Shown here piece by piece: positions 54,197 through 59,540 of a stretch of DNA of 64,000 nt (the stretch's first letter is position 1; every line of letters starts with the position of its first letter). This stretch comes from Campylorhamphus procurvoides. Lineage: Eukaryota; Chordata; Aves; Passeriformes; Dendrocolaptidae. The stretch covers positions 157,534 to 221,533 of the forward strand of contig WBMV01005969.1 of assembly GCA_013396655.1 (NCBI GenBank). Reading direction: 5' to 3'. The notes under the pieces are model-generated. The model saw nothing but the letters and a program-made list of their open reading frames with translations, did not search any database and was not told the DNA's origin. The translations under genes were made by a program, and so were the position numbers.

Positions 54197-56009
54197 TATA
54201 TATGCATGCTGTTTCAAAACTATGGAAGGCTAGTAAAATGGCTCTCCTGTGAATATTTTAGCATCCTTTTTATTCAGTAATCATGATTGTAATCCAAATA
54301 TATAAAATAATAATAGGTGGGTTTTCTTTGCTTGAAAACATACTGCCTGCAGTGTTAATTTTCCTGTCTGTATATATGAAGAAAGTCTGACTCGGCAAGA
54401 GGAGGAGTGTGGCAGTGGGACAGTGCAAAAAAGGTGCTTCCACTCAGTTTTTGGTTTCACATTTTTACCTAATGTGCCTATCTAAAACTACATCCAAAAG
54501 TTGGACCTTCTTTGACGTACATATGGTTTATATATGTCTCTGTGCCTGTGTAATTTGGAAAGTATTTTAGAGTGAACCACATAAGATAAGGTGCTAGTTG
54601 ACATTTTCCAGTATATAAATGTAAGAATTATTTTGCAAATAAGGTGAATTGCATATTTATTAGTAACAGTCTTTCAAAGAACTTAGAAGTTTACATGTAT
54701 TGATGTGTATGGATTTTTTTCTTAGCAATCAGTTCCTCCTGTCAGATAAACAGAGTCATCAGCCATCCAACTCTTCCTATTAGTATCACTGCTCATGAAG
54801 ACAGACACATCAAATTCTACGACAACAATACAGGTATGCGTCTTTTCAGCAGGTCTTAGCCATAGCCATTGTATAACATAAATCATAACCAGAATTTCAT
54901 TATGATTAATATTATTCACATAAATGCTGAGGGACAGCAGGAACTGGATAGCCTATATAAAAGAAATCTCTCATCACTAGTAGAGCCCAAAGATTGCCAT
55001 CCTACTTAAAACACTGTTGGCACAGTGATGAGAAACCTCAATAATTCTCTGTCCATGCTTTTTAGTTGCCTTATGTGTGGTGTTTATAAAACATAAAAAG
55101 GAAGCTCTTTCAAAATCTTTATGTATTTAGATTCTGTTGGTTGTCTGTGTCATTTTGATCTTGAGGACAGGAAGCTCTGGCATTCAAATGCTACCTAGAT
55201 TTCTGTCATACTTGACCCATGATTTTTTTGTTTTTAATGTGAAATCATTGCTGTAATTGAAATAAGGTCTTATAGACCATTAATTATCTCTGAGTTGACC
55301 AAAATCAGCCCATAATCTTAGGTAGTTTGTATTTATTGCTTTTAGTGTACTCAGTCCCTGCCTTCCTTCCCATTCGAGATCTTACTTCAGAACTCACTTA
55401 AGGGGCAGATATTTAAAATACACAGTGATAGCAGCATTAGGGTGACTTTGCAGACATAAAATGAACATCTCACACTGTTGATGATACTGCTACTGTGGCT
55501 CTCAGGAGACTGTAAATGTTAAAAGAATGACTTCTTGTATAATTTTAGTTATTTAGTCATGGGGTTTGTATTTATAATGTCAACTGTGGTGGGGTCATAA
55601 GCAGTGAATACAGATAACAAAGTTTATTGCAGAAAATAACAAAAATAAATCTTTTCTTTCAAAGGAAAACTGATCCACTCCATGGTAGCTCACTTAGATG
55701 CAGTTACAAGTTTAGCTGTTGATCCTAATGGCTTGTATTTGATGTCTGGCAGTAAGTACATTCATATTTTCATTTTCTTTTTCTCATAATGGTGGCAGGC
55801 ATGAGAATTATAAAGAAAATTGTTTTCCCTTTCTTTTAGGTCACGACTGTTCGATTCGCTTGTGGAATCTTGAAAGCAAGACCTGCATCCAAGAATTTAC
55901 TGCTCATCGCAAGAAATTTGATGAGTCCATTCATGATGTGGCATTCCACCCCTCCAAATGTTATATTGCCAGTGCAGGAGCTGATGCCCTGGCTAAAGTG
56001 TTTGTATGA
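7937..56009 (+). CDS. STRN: Striatin (partial: exons 2-18 of 18), spliced
   Basis: Striatin is a cytoplasmic scaffold and regulatory B''' subunit of PP2A in STRIPAK complexes. It also binds caveolin and calmodulin in the family. Seventeen exons seen here join in frame: 7937-8040, 14190-14263, 17328-17406, 19169-19333, 30700-30835, 32666-32801, 36454-36564, 39512-39655, 42504-42640, 47049-47224, 48202-48249, 48922-49043, 49872-50039, 52244-52384, 54726-54833, 55665-55751, 55840-56009. They give 701 residues plus TGA. Numbering in this partial product: coiled-coil end about 1-45, calmodulin-binding segment about 71-88, acidic patch about 165-180, basic cassette about 255-272, seven WD40 repeats from about 378 to the C terminus. 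The product matches striatin rather than STRN3 or STRN4, for example GDMKPPNYDSDEGNETE after the coiled coil and CIQEFTAHRKKF near the end. Exon 1 (start codon, caveolin-binding motif) lies upstream of the window. No frameshift or internal stop was seen. Paralogue choice rests on remembered sequences. Confidence 0.96.
8813..8868. repeat. AT-rich TTAATAAAA-type repeat
   Basis: Four or five imperfect copies of attaataaa with short spacers run in tandem inside intron 2. It looks like a simple low-complexity expansion. No function is suggested. Confidence 0.8.
8923..8952. repeat. Perfect 15-nt tandem duplication
   Basis: The unit aatgaagaatcagat occurs twice back to back (8923-8937 and 8938-8952) with no mismatch. 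It is intronic and could be a recent duplication or a polymorphic minisatellite seed. Confidence 0.9.
14190..14263 (+). CDS. STRN: STRN exon 3
   Basis: 74 nt: one base completes the Arg codon, 24 codons follow, then one base of an Asp codon (G|AT). It encodes AKYHKLKYGTELNQGDMKPP and then NYDS, residues 35-60. The Met-Lys-Pro-Pro stretch is characteristic of striatin as opposed to STRN3. Acceptor ttctttcag, donor gtaaga. Reading through the donor meets a stop within about 40 nt, so intron retention would truncate the protein. Confidence 0.95.
14264..17327 (+). other. STRN: STRN intron 3
   Basis: 3064 nt between donor gtaaga and acceptor ttttcag. Short A-rich runs occur near 14935-14960. Small open frames (for example 16295-16492 and 16658-16882) are low-complexity chance frames. 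No transposon or RNA gene was recognised. Confidence 0.85.
17328..17406 (+). CDS. STRN: STRN exon 4: start of calmodulin-binding segment
   Basis: 79 nt (2 + 25 codons + 2). It encodes DEGNETEIQPQQ followed by NSQLIWKQGRQLLRQ, residues 60-86. Residues 71-88, spanning the junction with exon 5, correspond to the Ca2+-calmodulin-binding region mapped in mammalian striatin. Trp, Leu and Arg/Lys spacing fits an amphipathic helix. The donor is CA|gtaagt and the Gln codon is completed by the first A of exon 5. Confidence 0.95.
17407..19168 (+). other. STRN: STRN intron 4
   Basis: 1762 nt, donor gtaagt, acceptor tcctacag. A T run lies at about 18955-18965 and A/T-rich sequence elsewhere. No transposon or RNA gene was recognised. 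Confidence 0.85.
19169..19333 (+). CDS. STRN: STRN exon 5
   Basis: 165 nt (1 + 54 codons + 2), phase 2 on both sides, so skipping it keeps frame but removes the end of the calmodulin-binding segment. It begins YLQEVGYTDTILDVKSKR and continues VRALLGFSSDASEKEN. It ends at an Ile plus a split Gly codon, residues 86-141. KSKRVRALLGF is a striatin-type sequence. Acceptor ctacag, donor gtaagc. The tail after GFSSD differs from what I recall of mammals, which fits the variable linker. Confidence 0.95.
19334..30699 (+). other. STRN: STRN intron 5 (largest complete intron)
   Basis: 11366 nt, donor gtaagc, acceptor attgtttag. It is mostly unique-looking AT-rich DNA. A purine-rich tract lies at about 25140-25240, a TA/TG-rich patch at about 24265-24320, and A runs near 24855 and 25020. 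Overlapping opposed ORFs at about 21720-22140 are unrecognised. No clear CR1, LTR, RNA gene or nested gene was seen. Confidence 0.8.
24265..24320. repeat. TA/TG-rich microsatellite-like patch
   Basis: Degenerate alternating tatg, tata and tgtg motifs form a roughly 55-nt low-complexity stretch in intron 5. It is probably a decayed dinucleotide repeat. Confidence 0.6.
30700..30835 (+). CDS. STRN: STRN exon 6: acidic linker
   Basis: 136 nt (1 + 45 codons), ending in phase 0 at ACA with donor gtgagt. It encodes KPELTDSASLLETFKFLENA followed by an acidic run FSDEEDEEDIEG, residues 141-186. The acidic run is written by a GATGAAGAA repeat at about 30776-30793. The linker between the calmodulin-binding segment and the propeller is typically flexible and phosphorylated in striatins. 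The exon follows an 11.4-kb intron. Confidence 0.94.
30836..32665 (+). other. STRN: STRN intron 6
   Basis: 1830 nt, donor gtgagt, acceptor ctttcag. It is AT-rich with no recognisable transposon. A T/G-rich stretch lies at 32312-32345. Confidence 0.85.
32666..32801 (+). CDS. STRN: STRN exon 7
   Basis: 136 nt (45 codons + 1). It encodes IVRKRVLSESSEDRDTEEAL and then KEFDFLVTSDDGDGESRSSG, ending DGTDW plus a split Glu codon, residues 187-232. The block EALKEFDFLVT is conserved across striatin paralogues. Acidic and serine-rich sequence follows. Acceptor ctttcag, donor gtaagg. It ends in phase 1, the phase shared by the next two exons. Confidence 0.95.
32802..36453 (+). other. STRN: STRN intron 7 (contains CR1 relic)
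   Basis: 3652 nt, donor gtaagg, acceptor ttgtttag. It contains an antisense CR1 LINE remnant at about 34895-35420. The rest appears unique, with an A/T-rich stretch at about 35500-35600. Confidence 0.85.
34895..35420 (-). mobile_element. Degenerate CR1 LINE fragment (reverse-transcriptase C-terminal region)
   Basis: Read on the + strand, this matches the antisense of avian CR1: a piece like gccatcctggtggccctt at about 34993-35010, gggtgctgtactc at about 35088-35100, acagcccaggatatggttg at about 35172-35190, and a tcctaggtctttttc-like piece near 35250. On the minus strand, 34998-35237 reads KAINHILGCITKNV, the familiar CR1 RT tail motif (ILGCI), and then degenerates. There are many substitutions, so it is an old insertion. 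The ends are approximate. Confidence 0.82.
36454..36564 (+). CDS. STRN: STRN exon 8: basic segment, symmetric cassette
   Basis: 111 nt (2 + 36 codons + 1), phase 1 on both sides. It encodes KEDQCLMPEAWNVDQGVITK followed by LKEQYKKERKGKKGVK, residues 232-269. The C-terminal half is strongly basic and predicted helical. Length divisible by three and equal phases mean it can be skipped without frameshift. The equivalent region is alternatively spliced in the paralogue STRN3 (SG2NA). Acceptor ttgtttag, donor gtaagt. Confidence 0.95.
36565..39511 (+). other. STRN: STRN intron 8
   Basis: 2947 nt, donor gtaagt, acceptor ttctggttag. The sequence is AT-rich. At 38708-38725 a short tcatagaatggtttg stretch resembles a CR1 end but is too short to call. 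No other feature was recognised. Confidence 0.85.
39512..39655 (+). CDS. STRN: STRN exon 9: linker, symmetric cassette
   Basis: 144 nt (2 + 47 codons + 1), phase 1 on both sides. It encodes PNRSKLQDMLANLRDVDDLP followed by SLQPSVAPSSRPSSSR and LIEHEINRTDE, residues 269-317. A Pro/Ser-rich stretch follows a short amphipathic helix. Like exon 8 it can be omitted in frame. Acceptor ctggttag (interrupted pyrimidine tract), donor gtaaat, which is weaker than its neighbours. Confidence 0.95.
39656..42503 (+). other. STRN: STRN intron 9 (contains CR1 3' end)
   Basis: 2848 nt, donor gtaaat, acceptor tcttgcag. It holds the best-preserved transposon of the window (CR1, about 40280-40612) and a short tatgtatgtata patch near 39895. 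No RNA gene was recognised. Confidence 0.85.
40280..40612 (+). mobile_element. CR1 LINE, truncated 3' end copy
   Basis: The sequence runs with CR1 sense orientation. It goes from a cagtatctgaagagagcc-like start through gagggactttttacaggg, ggctttaaactgaaagagca and ggtggtgagacactggaaca. It then passes ggttgcccagagtag, gatggggctttgagca and gatctttaaggtgctttcca, and ends with attctgtgattctatca, the (ATTCT)-type CR1 terminus. The 5' end is truncated as usual for CR1. It is much closer to consensus than the other copies, so it is younger. This family is the main LINE of birds and is also abundant in crocodilians and turtles. Confidence 0.93.
42504..42640 (+). CDS. STRN: STRN exon 10
   Basis: 137 nt (2 + 45 codons), ending in phase 0. 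It completes a Val codon and encodes EALTFPPSSGKSFIMGTDEA followed by LENELGLGELAGLTVANEAD and SLTYD, residues 317-362. FPPSSGKSFIMG and LGLGELAGLTV are hallmarks of the striatin linker just before the propeller. Acceptor tcttgcag, donor gtaagt. If exons 8 and 9 are skipped, exon 7 joins here in frame. Confidence 0.95.
42925..43440 (+). mobile_element. Old degenerate CR1 LINE fragment, sense
   Basis: The order of segments follows CR1 sense: a tgcagttttgggaccc-like stretch at about 42990-43005, a gttcagctcttagg-like piece at about 43086, gcaggtattggatgggttct at about 43122, and aacaactggcccagagaaac (compare aacaggctgcccagagaagc) at about 43271. A terminal gctggactggagact piece lies at about 43390. 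Identity is low and indels are frequent, so it is older than the copy in intron 9. The ends are approximate. Confidence 0.75.
45210..45950. other. GC-richer block ending in an A-rich tail, unidentified
   Basis: This stretch is richer in G+C than the surrounding intron and ends at 45919-45948 in an A-rich run interrupted by G (gaaaaaagaaaaaag type). The tail suggests a retroposed sequence, but I could not match the body to CR1, a SINE or a processed gene. No clear target-site duplication was found by eye. It could equally be unique sequence beside an A-rich repeat. Confidence 0.3.
47049..47224 (+). CDS. STRN: STRN exon 11: WD40 repeat 1
   Basis: 176 nt (58 codons + 2). It encodes IANNKDALRKTWNPKFTL and then repeat 1: RSHFDGIRGLAFHP through ITASEDHTLKMWNLQ, followed by KTAPAK and a split Lys codon, residues 363-421. 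SEDHTLKMWN fits the D-x-x-(L/I)-x-x-W-(D/N) end of a WD blade. The remembered human sequence has Ala where this has Gly in IRGLAF. Acceptor ttttattag, donor gtaaga. Confidence 0.95.
47225..48201 (+). other. STRN: STRN intron 11
   Basis: 977 nt, donor gtaaga, acceptor cttcatttag. It contains an alternating purine/pyrimidine stretch (about 47505-47587) with a perfect inverted repeat. Otherwise unremarkable. Confidence 0.85.
47552..47571. repeat. Inverted repeat in alternating purine/pyrimidine DNA
   Basis: Arms atgtatgtg (47552-47560) and cacatacat (47563-47571) are perfect reverse complements separated by tg. They lie in a longer run of alternating purines and pyrimidines with repeated atgcat and catg motifs. 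Confidence 0.85.
48202..48249 (+). CDS. STRN: STRN exon 12: small exon leading into WD40 repeat 2
   Basis: 48 nt (1 + 15 codons + 2), phase 2 on both sides, the smallest coding exon here. It encodes SASLDVEPIYTFRAH, residues 421-437, the connector and the first strand of blade 2 with its conserved His. Acceptor cttcatttag, donor gtgagt. Skipping would keep frame but disrupt the propeller. Confidence 0.94.
48250..48921 (+). other. STRN: STRN intron 12
   Basis: 672 nt, donor gtgagt, acceptor tttcttccag. AT-rich, with no recognisable element. Confidence 0.85.
48922..49043 (+). CDS. STRN: STRN exon 13: WD40 repeat 2
   Basis: 122 nt (1 + 40 codons + 1). It encodes GPVLCVVMSSNGEQCYSGG, TDGLIHGWNTTNPNIDPYDS and Y, residues 437-478. 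The junction codon is AAT (Asn), where I recall Lys in mammals. The blade end is TDGLIHGWN. Acceptor tttcttccag, donor gtacgt. Confidence 0.95.
49044..49871 (+). other. STRN: STRN intron 13
   Basis: 828 nt, donor gtacgt, acceptor gttcacag. No recognisable element. Confidence 0.85.
49872..50039 (+). CDS. STRN: STRN exon 14: WD40 repeat 3
   Basis: 168 nt (2 + 55 codons + 1), phase 1 on both sides. It encodes PSVLRGAFVGHTDAVWGLVY, SGAHQRLLSCSADGTIRLWK and ATEVAPALNVFNDNQ, residues 478-534. This is the most canonical blade of the protein: GH at the start, SADGTIRLW at the end. Acceptor gttcacag, donor gtatgg. Confidence 0.96.
50040..52243 (+). other. STRN: STRN intron 14
   Basis: 2204 nt, donor gtatgg, acceptor tgttttctag. 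It contains a three-copy GGGTTTTTTT tandem repeat (50121-50150), T/G-rich runs at about 50980-51045 and 52138-52210, and an aataataat patch at about 51765-51800. No transposon was recognised. Confidence 0.85.
50121..50150. repeat. Three-copy GGGTTTTTTT tandem repeat
   Basis: A 10-nt unit is repeated three times (last base of the third copy is C), about 80 nt downstream of the exon 14 donor. G triplets near a donor can bind hnRNP H/F proteins. A splicing role here is only a possibility. Confidence 0.9.
52244..52384 (+). CDS. STRN: STRN exon 15: WD40 repeat 4
   Basis: 141 nt (2 + 46 codons + 1), phase 1 on both sides. It encodes MGIPSSVDLVSSDPSLMVAS, FNSGHTSIFNMETRQRILTL and ESSVDT, residues 534-581. 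The blade is degenerate: IFNMET stands in place of the WD dipeptide, as in the family. Acceptor tgttttctag, donor gtaagt. Confidence 0.95.
53407..53467. repeat. Polypyrimidine tract with a poly-C run
   Basis: About 60 nt of almost pure C and T, including a C run interrupted by one G at about 53421-53438. The length of such a run is prone to sequencing and polymerase error. Confidence 0.9.
54152..54205. repeat. (TA)n microsatellite
   Basis: A TG-rich lead (tgtgtgtatg) passes into about 16 uninterrupted TA units (54162-54193), one G, and a few more TA units. Likely polymorphic. A chance open frame across it is not coding. Confidence 0.95.
54726..54833 (+). CDS. STRN: STRN exon 16: WD40 repeat 5
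   Basis: 108 nt (2 + 35 codons + 1), phase 1 on both sides. It encodes ISSSCQINRVISHPTLPISI, TAHEDRHIKFYDNNT and a split Gly codon, residues 581-617. HEDRHIKFYDN is the blade end and is nearly invariant in striatins. Acceptor ttttcttag, donor gtatgc. Confidence 0.95.
54834..55664 (+). other. STRN: STRN intron 16
   Basis: 831 nt, donor gtatgc, acceptor ctttcaaag, which has an A at -3 instead of the usual pyrimidine but a good upstream tract. No recognisable element. Confidence 0.85.
55665..55751 (+). CDS. STRN: STRN exon 17: WD40 repeat 6 (first part)
   Basis: 87 nt (2 + 28 codons + 1), phase 1 on both sides. It encodes KLIHSMVAHLDAVTSLAV and DPNGLYLMSG, residues 617-646. The conserved AH...V..LAVDP.G pattern opens the blade, which is finished by exon 18. 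Acceptor ctttcaaag, donor gtaagt. Confidence 0.95.
55752..55839 (+). other. STRN: STRN intron 17 (88 nt)
   Basis: The smallest intron of the gene, donor gtaagt, acceptor tttcttttag. Length is near the lower range for vertebrate introns. There is an internal stop in the reading frame, so retention would truncate the last blade. Confidence 0.92.
55840..56009 (+). CDS. STRN: STRN exon 18: end of WD40 repeat 6, repeat 7 and stop
   Basis: Coding part 170 nt (2 + 55 codons + TGA). It encodes HDCSIRLWNLESKTCIQEFT, AHRKKFDESIHDVAFHPSKC and YIASAGADALAKVFV, residues 646-701. The C terminus ALAKVFV is the conserved striatin end that closes the propeller. Acceptor tttcttttag; TGA at 56007-56009. The exon continues as 3' UTR. 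Confidence 0.97.
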
Positions 56010-56037
56010 CAGAGTGCTTTCTGTTCAACTTTAGCTT

Positions 56038-56045
56038 TGTACATA
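56038..56045 (+). promoter_or_regulatory. Pumilio-type element (TGTACATA)
   Basis: It matches the UGUANAUA consensus and sits 28 nt after the stop codon, so it falls in any 3' UTR isoform. Confidence 0.45.
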
Positions 56046-56238
56046 TTTAACCAGCTGCACAAAAGAAAAGAGGGGGGCGTGAGTCATTTTTATCTTGCCC
56101 TGTAATTCAGAGAATGTTTGTAAGTGTTTAGTTTTGCAGGGTGCTGTTTTCTAAATTGACGTTTGCTCTGGTTTCTGTGAGCTCAGCTGGGGCTGAGAGC
56201 TTGGAATCTCTCAGTTTCACATAGTTAAAAAATAGATA

Positions 56239-56244
56239 AATAAA
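56239..56244 (+). promoter_or_regulatory. Candidate poly(A) signal AATAAA
   Basis: First AATAAA after the stop, about 230 nt downstream. The following sequence is T-rich and then T/G-mixed, so a short 3' UTR isoform is possible. Use is not shown by sequence alone. Confidence 0.3.
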
Positions 56245-56318
56245 TACTTTTATTTTAGAGGGTGTGAATTTTCGTCCAGGCAGGCCTTGGGTGAAACTAG
56301 GTCTATGTATTCTCTATT

Positions 56319-56324
56319 AATAAA
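56319..56324 (+). promoter_or_regulatory. Candidate poly(A) signal AATAAA
   Basis: Second AATAAA. It is followed by a purine-rich rather than GU-rich stretch, so it is weaker than a textbook site. Confidence 0.2.
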
Positions 56325-56503
56325 ATGGAGTACTGGAAAGAAGGGGTCTAATTGAATCAGGGAGTAGGAAAAGAGGGAAACTTCCTAGGATGCTTCTCAC
56401 TGAGGAATCTTAATGCTAAATTACCTAGAAAAAGTGATTCAAAATCAGTTCACATGCTCATTACTGCATCATGTGAGAGGCACTTTGTCATCCCTTTGGT
56501 ATG

Positions 56504-56509
56504 AATAAA
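56504..56509 (+). promoter_or_regulatory. Candidate poly(A) signal AATAAA
   Basis: AATAAA followed by a short gatcttgttc stretch that could act as a downstream U/GU element. Confidence 0.25.
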
Positions 56510-56767
56510 GTAGATCTTGTTCAGAGAGCAGTAGCAGATAGTTTATCTCATCCTAGTCTGGCTGCTAGCCTAAGGTAAATGCAACTAAAGGAAAGCAAAT
56601 TACTAACATAAATTAAAATGCAGTAAAGTTTCTGTTACATCTTCTATGTTATACAGTAAATATTTAGTTTGAAAAAAAAATTATATAATTTTTAAAGACT
56701 GTATTAGCATATGGCTAGAAGCTGAGCCTTTAGTCTAAGCCCCAATTAACAACAGACTGAAGCAGTC

Positions 56768-56775
56768 TGTATATA
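56768..56775 (+). promoter_or_regulatory. Pumilio-type element (TGTATATA)
   Basis: Exact match to UGUANAUA in the putative 3' UTR. Confidence 0.4.
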
Positions 56776-57473
56776 CTGTAGTAGCGAATTTAACTTATTC
56801 AGATTTTAATGTTGTTTATTCTTGGAGATCTGGCACAAGAAATTATCCTAAAGCTTTCCAAAGAAGCTGTCCTACAGTTTAGTTATCAAACATTCATCTC
56901 CTCTTTCTGTTCCTGCTAAAAAGGGTATCATTTTGGGCATTAACGATAACAGTGAAATAGGCTTTTTGAAGATTAAACCTATACCGGATGCTTTGTATGA
57001 GTCCTGCTAGTGGAATAGGTGGGGAACTATACAAAGCTCCATCAGTTTGAGAGATTCTGCTACTTCTAGAGGTATTTCCAGCTTCACCATTTGAGGGACT
57101 TTTTAACTTACCTGCTTCGCTGGGTGTATTGCGCCATTAAGTTACCTGAAGAATGAGTGCTTCTTGTAATTACTCAACAGATGTGCTTTGTTTATCTATT
57201 CAGAGCTTCTCTGTTGGTTTGAATGACAAATAACTTTAAATCCAATGTTTTTGTCTTTTTATCCCTTTCTAAAAGGAAGGTGAGTGGATTCTTTTCTATT
57301 CCGTGTCATTATCATAATTATTACTGTTCATAAGCATGAAGTTGGTGTTTTCCTCTAGTGGGAATGGAAAGCAGAATTTCTGCTGGAAATGATTTCTGGT
57401 GCTGATGTGAGTAGGAAAGATCCCAAAGCAGCTCTTCATATACCAGGCTGAGGTTAAGACTGGAAAACTGATA

Positions 57474-57479
57474 AATAAA
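57474..57479 (+). promoter_or_regulatory. Candidate poly(A) signal AATAAA
   Basis: AATAAA inside ataaataaat. A T/G-rich run (gactgtgttgtttttag) follows only about 60 nt later, which is somewhat far for a downstream element. Confidence 0.25.
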
Positions 57480-57993
57480 TCTTTACCTTTAAACTGACAC
57501 TTTGTAAACAGAAGTCATTGAAAGATATCAGTATAGGGTTTGACTGTGTTGTTTTTAGAGTGGCATTTGGGGATGGGACCACATTTGAAGCTGATCTCAG
57601 AGTTTAAATCAAGTATATTATTTAGATAAAAGGCTGACCTGTGCTGTTTGAGCCTGCAACACATATGTACTGCTAAAATATCCTGGAATACCTTCTATTG
57701 CTCAGAATATTCAGATATGTCACTTCACAATATTGATATGCAATGTATTTCCATAGATAAGATTAGAACTTCTACCATGAAACAGATGACTATGATAATA
57801 ATACAGAATATTTAGTTTTTATAAAATGTTTTGGTTATGATGGAAAGGGGGAAACTTGACTGCAAAACTGATCATTCAACTTTGTGAGGGTTCTGTGTAC
57901 TTGACTCATATTCTTTGTGTCATTATTTCTTTCTGAAGAGAAAATTACAAAGATTTATTTGAAAAAATCTAAAAGTTATGTATATTATATATG

Positions 57994-58001
57994 TGTATAT
58001 A
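57994..58001 (+). promoter_or_regulatory. Pumilio-type element (TGTATATA) in an AU-rich patch
   Basis: UGUANAUA match within a strongly AT-rich segment (57975-58020), so chance occurrence is more likely here than for the other sites. Confidence 0.3.
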
Positions 58002-58179
58002 TATTGTAAACATGTATTAAATGTGTCTAGTAAGGGAAGACTCCATGGGTGCATTTTAATGTTTTAGTATTAAAAGTTCTCTTGAGTTTGTGTATACAAA
58101 GGATAATGGTGTGAGTATGAAATGAATGTCGTGCTTTTGCTTACACAATACAGTATGTAATCACGGTTGTTTAAATTGC

Positions 58180-58187
58180 TGTACATA
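58180..58187 (+). promoter_or_regulatory. Pumilio-type element (TGTACATA)
   Basis: UGUANAUA match about 2.2 kb after the stop. Relevant only if the 3' UTR reaches this far. Confidence 0.35.
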
Positions 58188-58544
58188 AAAACTAGTAGGC
58201 CAGCATGCTTGTTTTTAAAGACTGTCATTCTGATTACAATTGGAATGTAAGAAGTGGCTGTTCAAATATGAATGGAAAGATGTTTCCTTCTCACTACTGA
58301 GCTCTTGCTCAAACTGAAAAGTGATTTTTTTTAAAAGCTGGCAATAGCTAGAGGATGAGGTGCCTTTAAAAAAAAACAAACAAAACAAATGTAGCCTTAC
58401 GAAGAGGTTGTGGAGTATATCTATTTTTGTGCTTGTCTTCATAATTGATGTCAATGTCTTTTTACTGAACTTGCTCACATACTTGTAGGACTGCAGGGTA
58501 TTGTGCATGAGCCTGTCAGATCTTCTGAACATCAGCATAGGAGA

Positions 58545-59540
58545 TAGGGTTGAAAAAATTATTTAGGTTATCTAGTCCATCTGCTTGCTAAAGCAGGGTT
58601 GTAGACATGTGAGTTTTAATATTGTCTTGGCCAGTGAGATTTTATATATGTTCTAAACAATTAGGCTTCCTTTTGGAGATTATTTCAATGATTACATCTC
58701 ACTGACAGGAGGATTTATGTGATGTTTAGTAGCTCTTTTTTATAACTTCATGCCAGTATTCCAAGCCATATTCCTCATGGTCTTTGTAATTTGGAACCTG
58801 CATGCACACACTGGTTCTATCTGTATATTTTCATTCCTTTCTGCTTTCTTCAAGCTATTTTTTAGTCTGCTTTTTTTTACACAACTTTTTCTTGTTTTCA
58901 AATTTTTAGCTCAGTGTTCCATATCTTGGTGTCCATACCACCATTCCACTTGCGTGATTTGTTGGATTTAAGCTGAAGGTCATTTCTTAAGTGTGGTTGT
59001 TGTTTGGTTGGGTTATTCCTCACTAACGTGATGCTTTTGTATAGGAAGACCAAACTTCTGATGTCTCCCAAACCCAAATCATATTTCTTTGTTTCTGACA
59101 ACTGCTTTAAATATCAGCTTGGATGGCTGATTTTCAAGTTTCTTCTTCACTTTCGGTATGTTGTTATGAATCTTTTGCAGCTAGAGACTTAATTCCTGTT
59201 TCATGTTTGTTATGGGTCTTACAAGCTTTGAACTTCTGACCTCTGAGGGCACTATATTACTTTTATTTGTCCCTCTTTTATGTGCCCTTCTTCCTGGTTC
59301 AATGTAATTGGTAACTTTCATTAGTGTTTTACATATGTTTATTGAAAGTGTAAACAAAACTGGACCTAAAGCTCATTCTTGCAAAAGCCATTTTTCTGCA
59401 ACATCAATATATAGCATTTTACCATTACTATTTTCTCCATATCCAATTTACATGGTAATTTTTTTAATGGTTGACTCATATAATTTTTTGTATATGTTAG
59501 CCTGTGCTACTGATTTTGATTTTACTAACTGATTTAATGG
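58545..59540 (-). mobile_element. Possible very old CR1-like LINE relic
   Basis: Read on the + strand, 58565-58610 resembles the antisense CR1 end (atctagtccatctgcttgct, then aaagcagggttgtagacatg). The part 59330-59530 follows the antisense order of old CR1 sequences: a tttattgaaagtgtaaacaa-like piece, aaactggacc, then a ttaatggttgactcatataa-like piece. The middle is not recognisable. This may be one highly decayed element, two, or chance resemblance. Confidence 0.4.

Larger units (their letters stand above)
52385..54725 (+). other. STRN: STRN intron 15
   Basis: 2341 nt, donor gtaagt, acceptor ttttcttag. It contains a pyrimidine tract with a long C run (53407-53467) and a (TA)n microsatellite (54152-54205). 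Otherwise no element was recognised. Confidence 0.85.
56010..58200 (+). other. STRN: STRN 3' UTR (end uncertain)
   Basis: The sequence after the stop has no splice-like continuation or new coding exon. It is AU-rich, with several poly(A) signal candidates and four Pumilio-type motifs. The end given is a guess: the mature 3' end could be as near as about 56260 or lie further on, near 60090. RNA data are needed to choose. Confidence 0.5.

Noticed and set aside
7937..56009. Gene could be the paralogue STRN3 or STRN4
   Set aside because: Several segments (GDMKPPNYDSDEGNETE, VKSKRVRALLGF, LMPEAWNVDQGV, CIQEFTAHRKKF) fit striatin and not what I recall of STRN3 (for example RSQRVRSLLG, CVQEITAHRKKL). 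STRN4 is more divergent.
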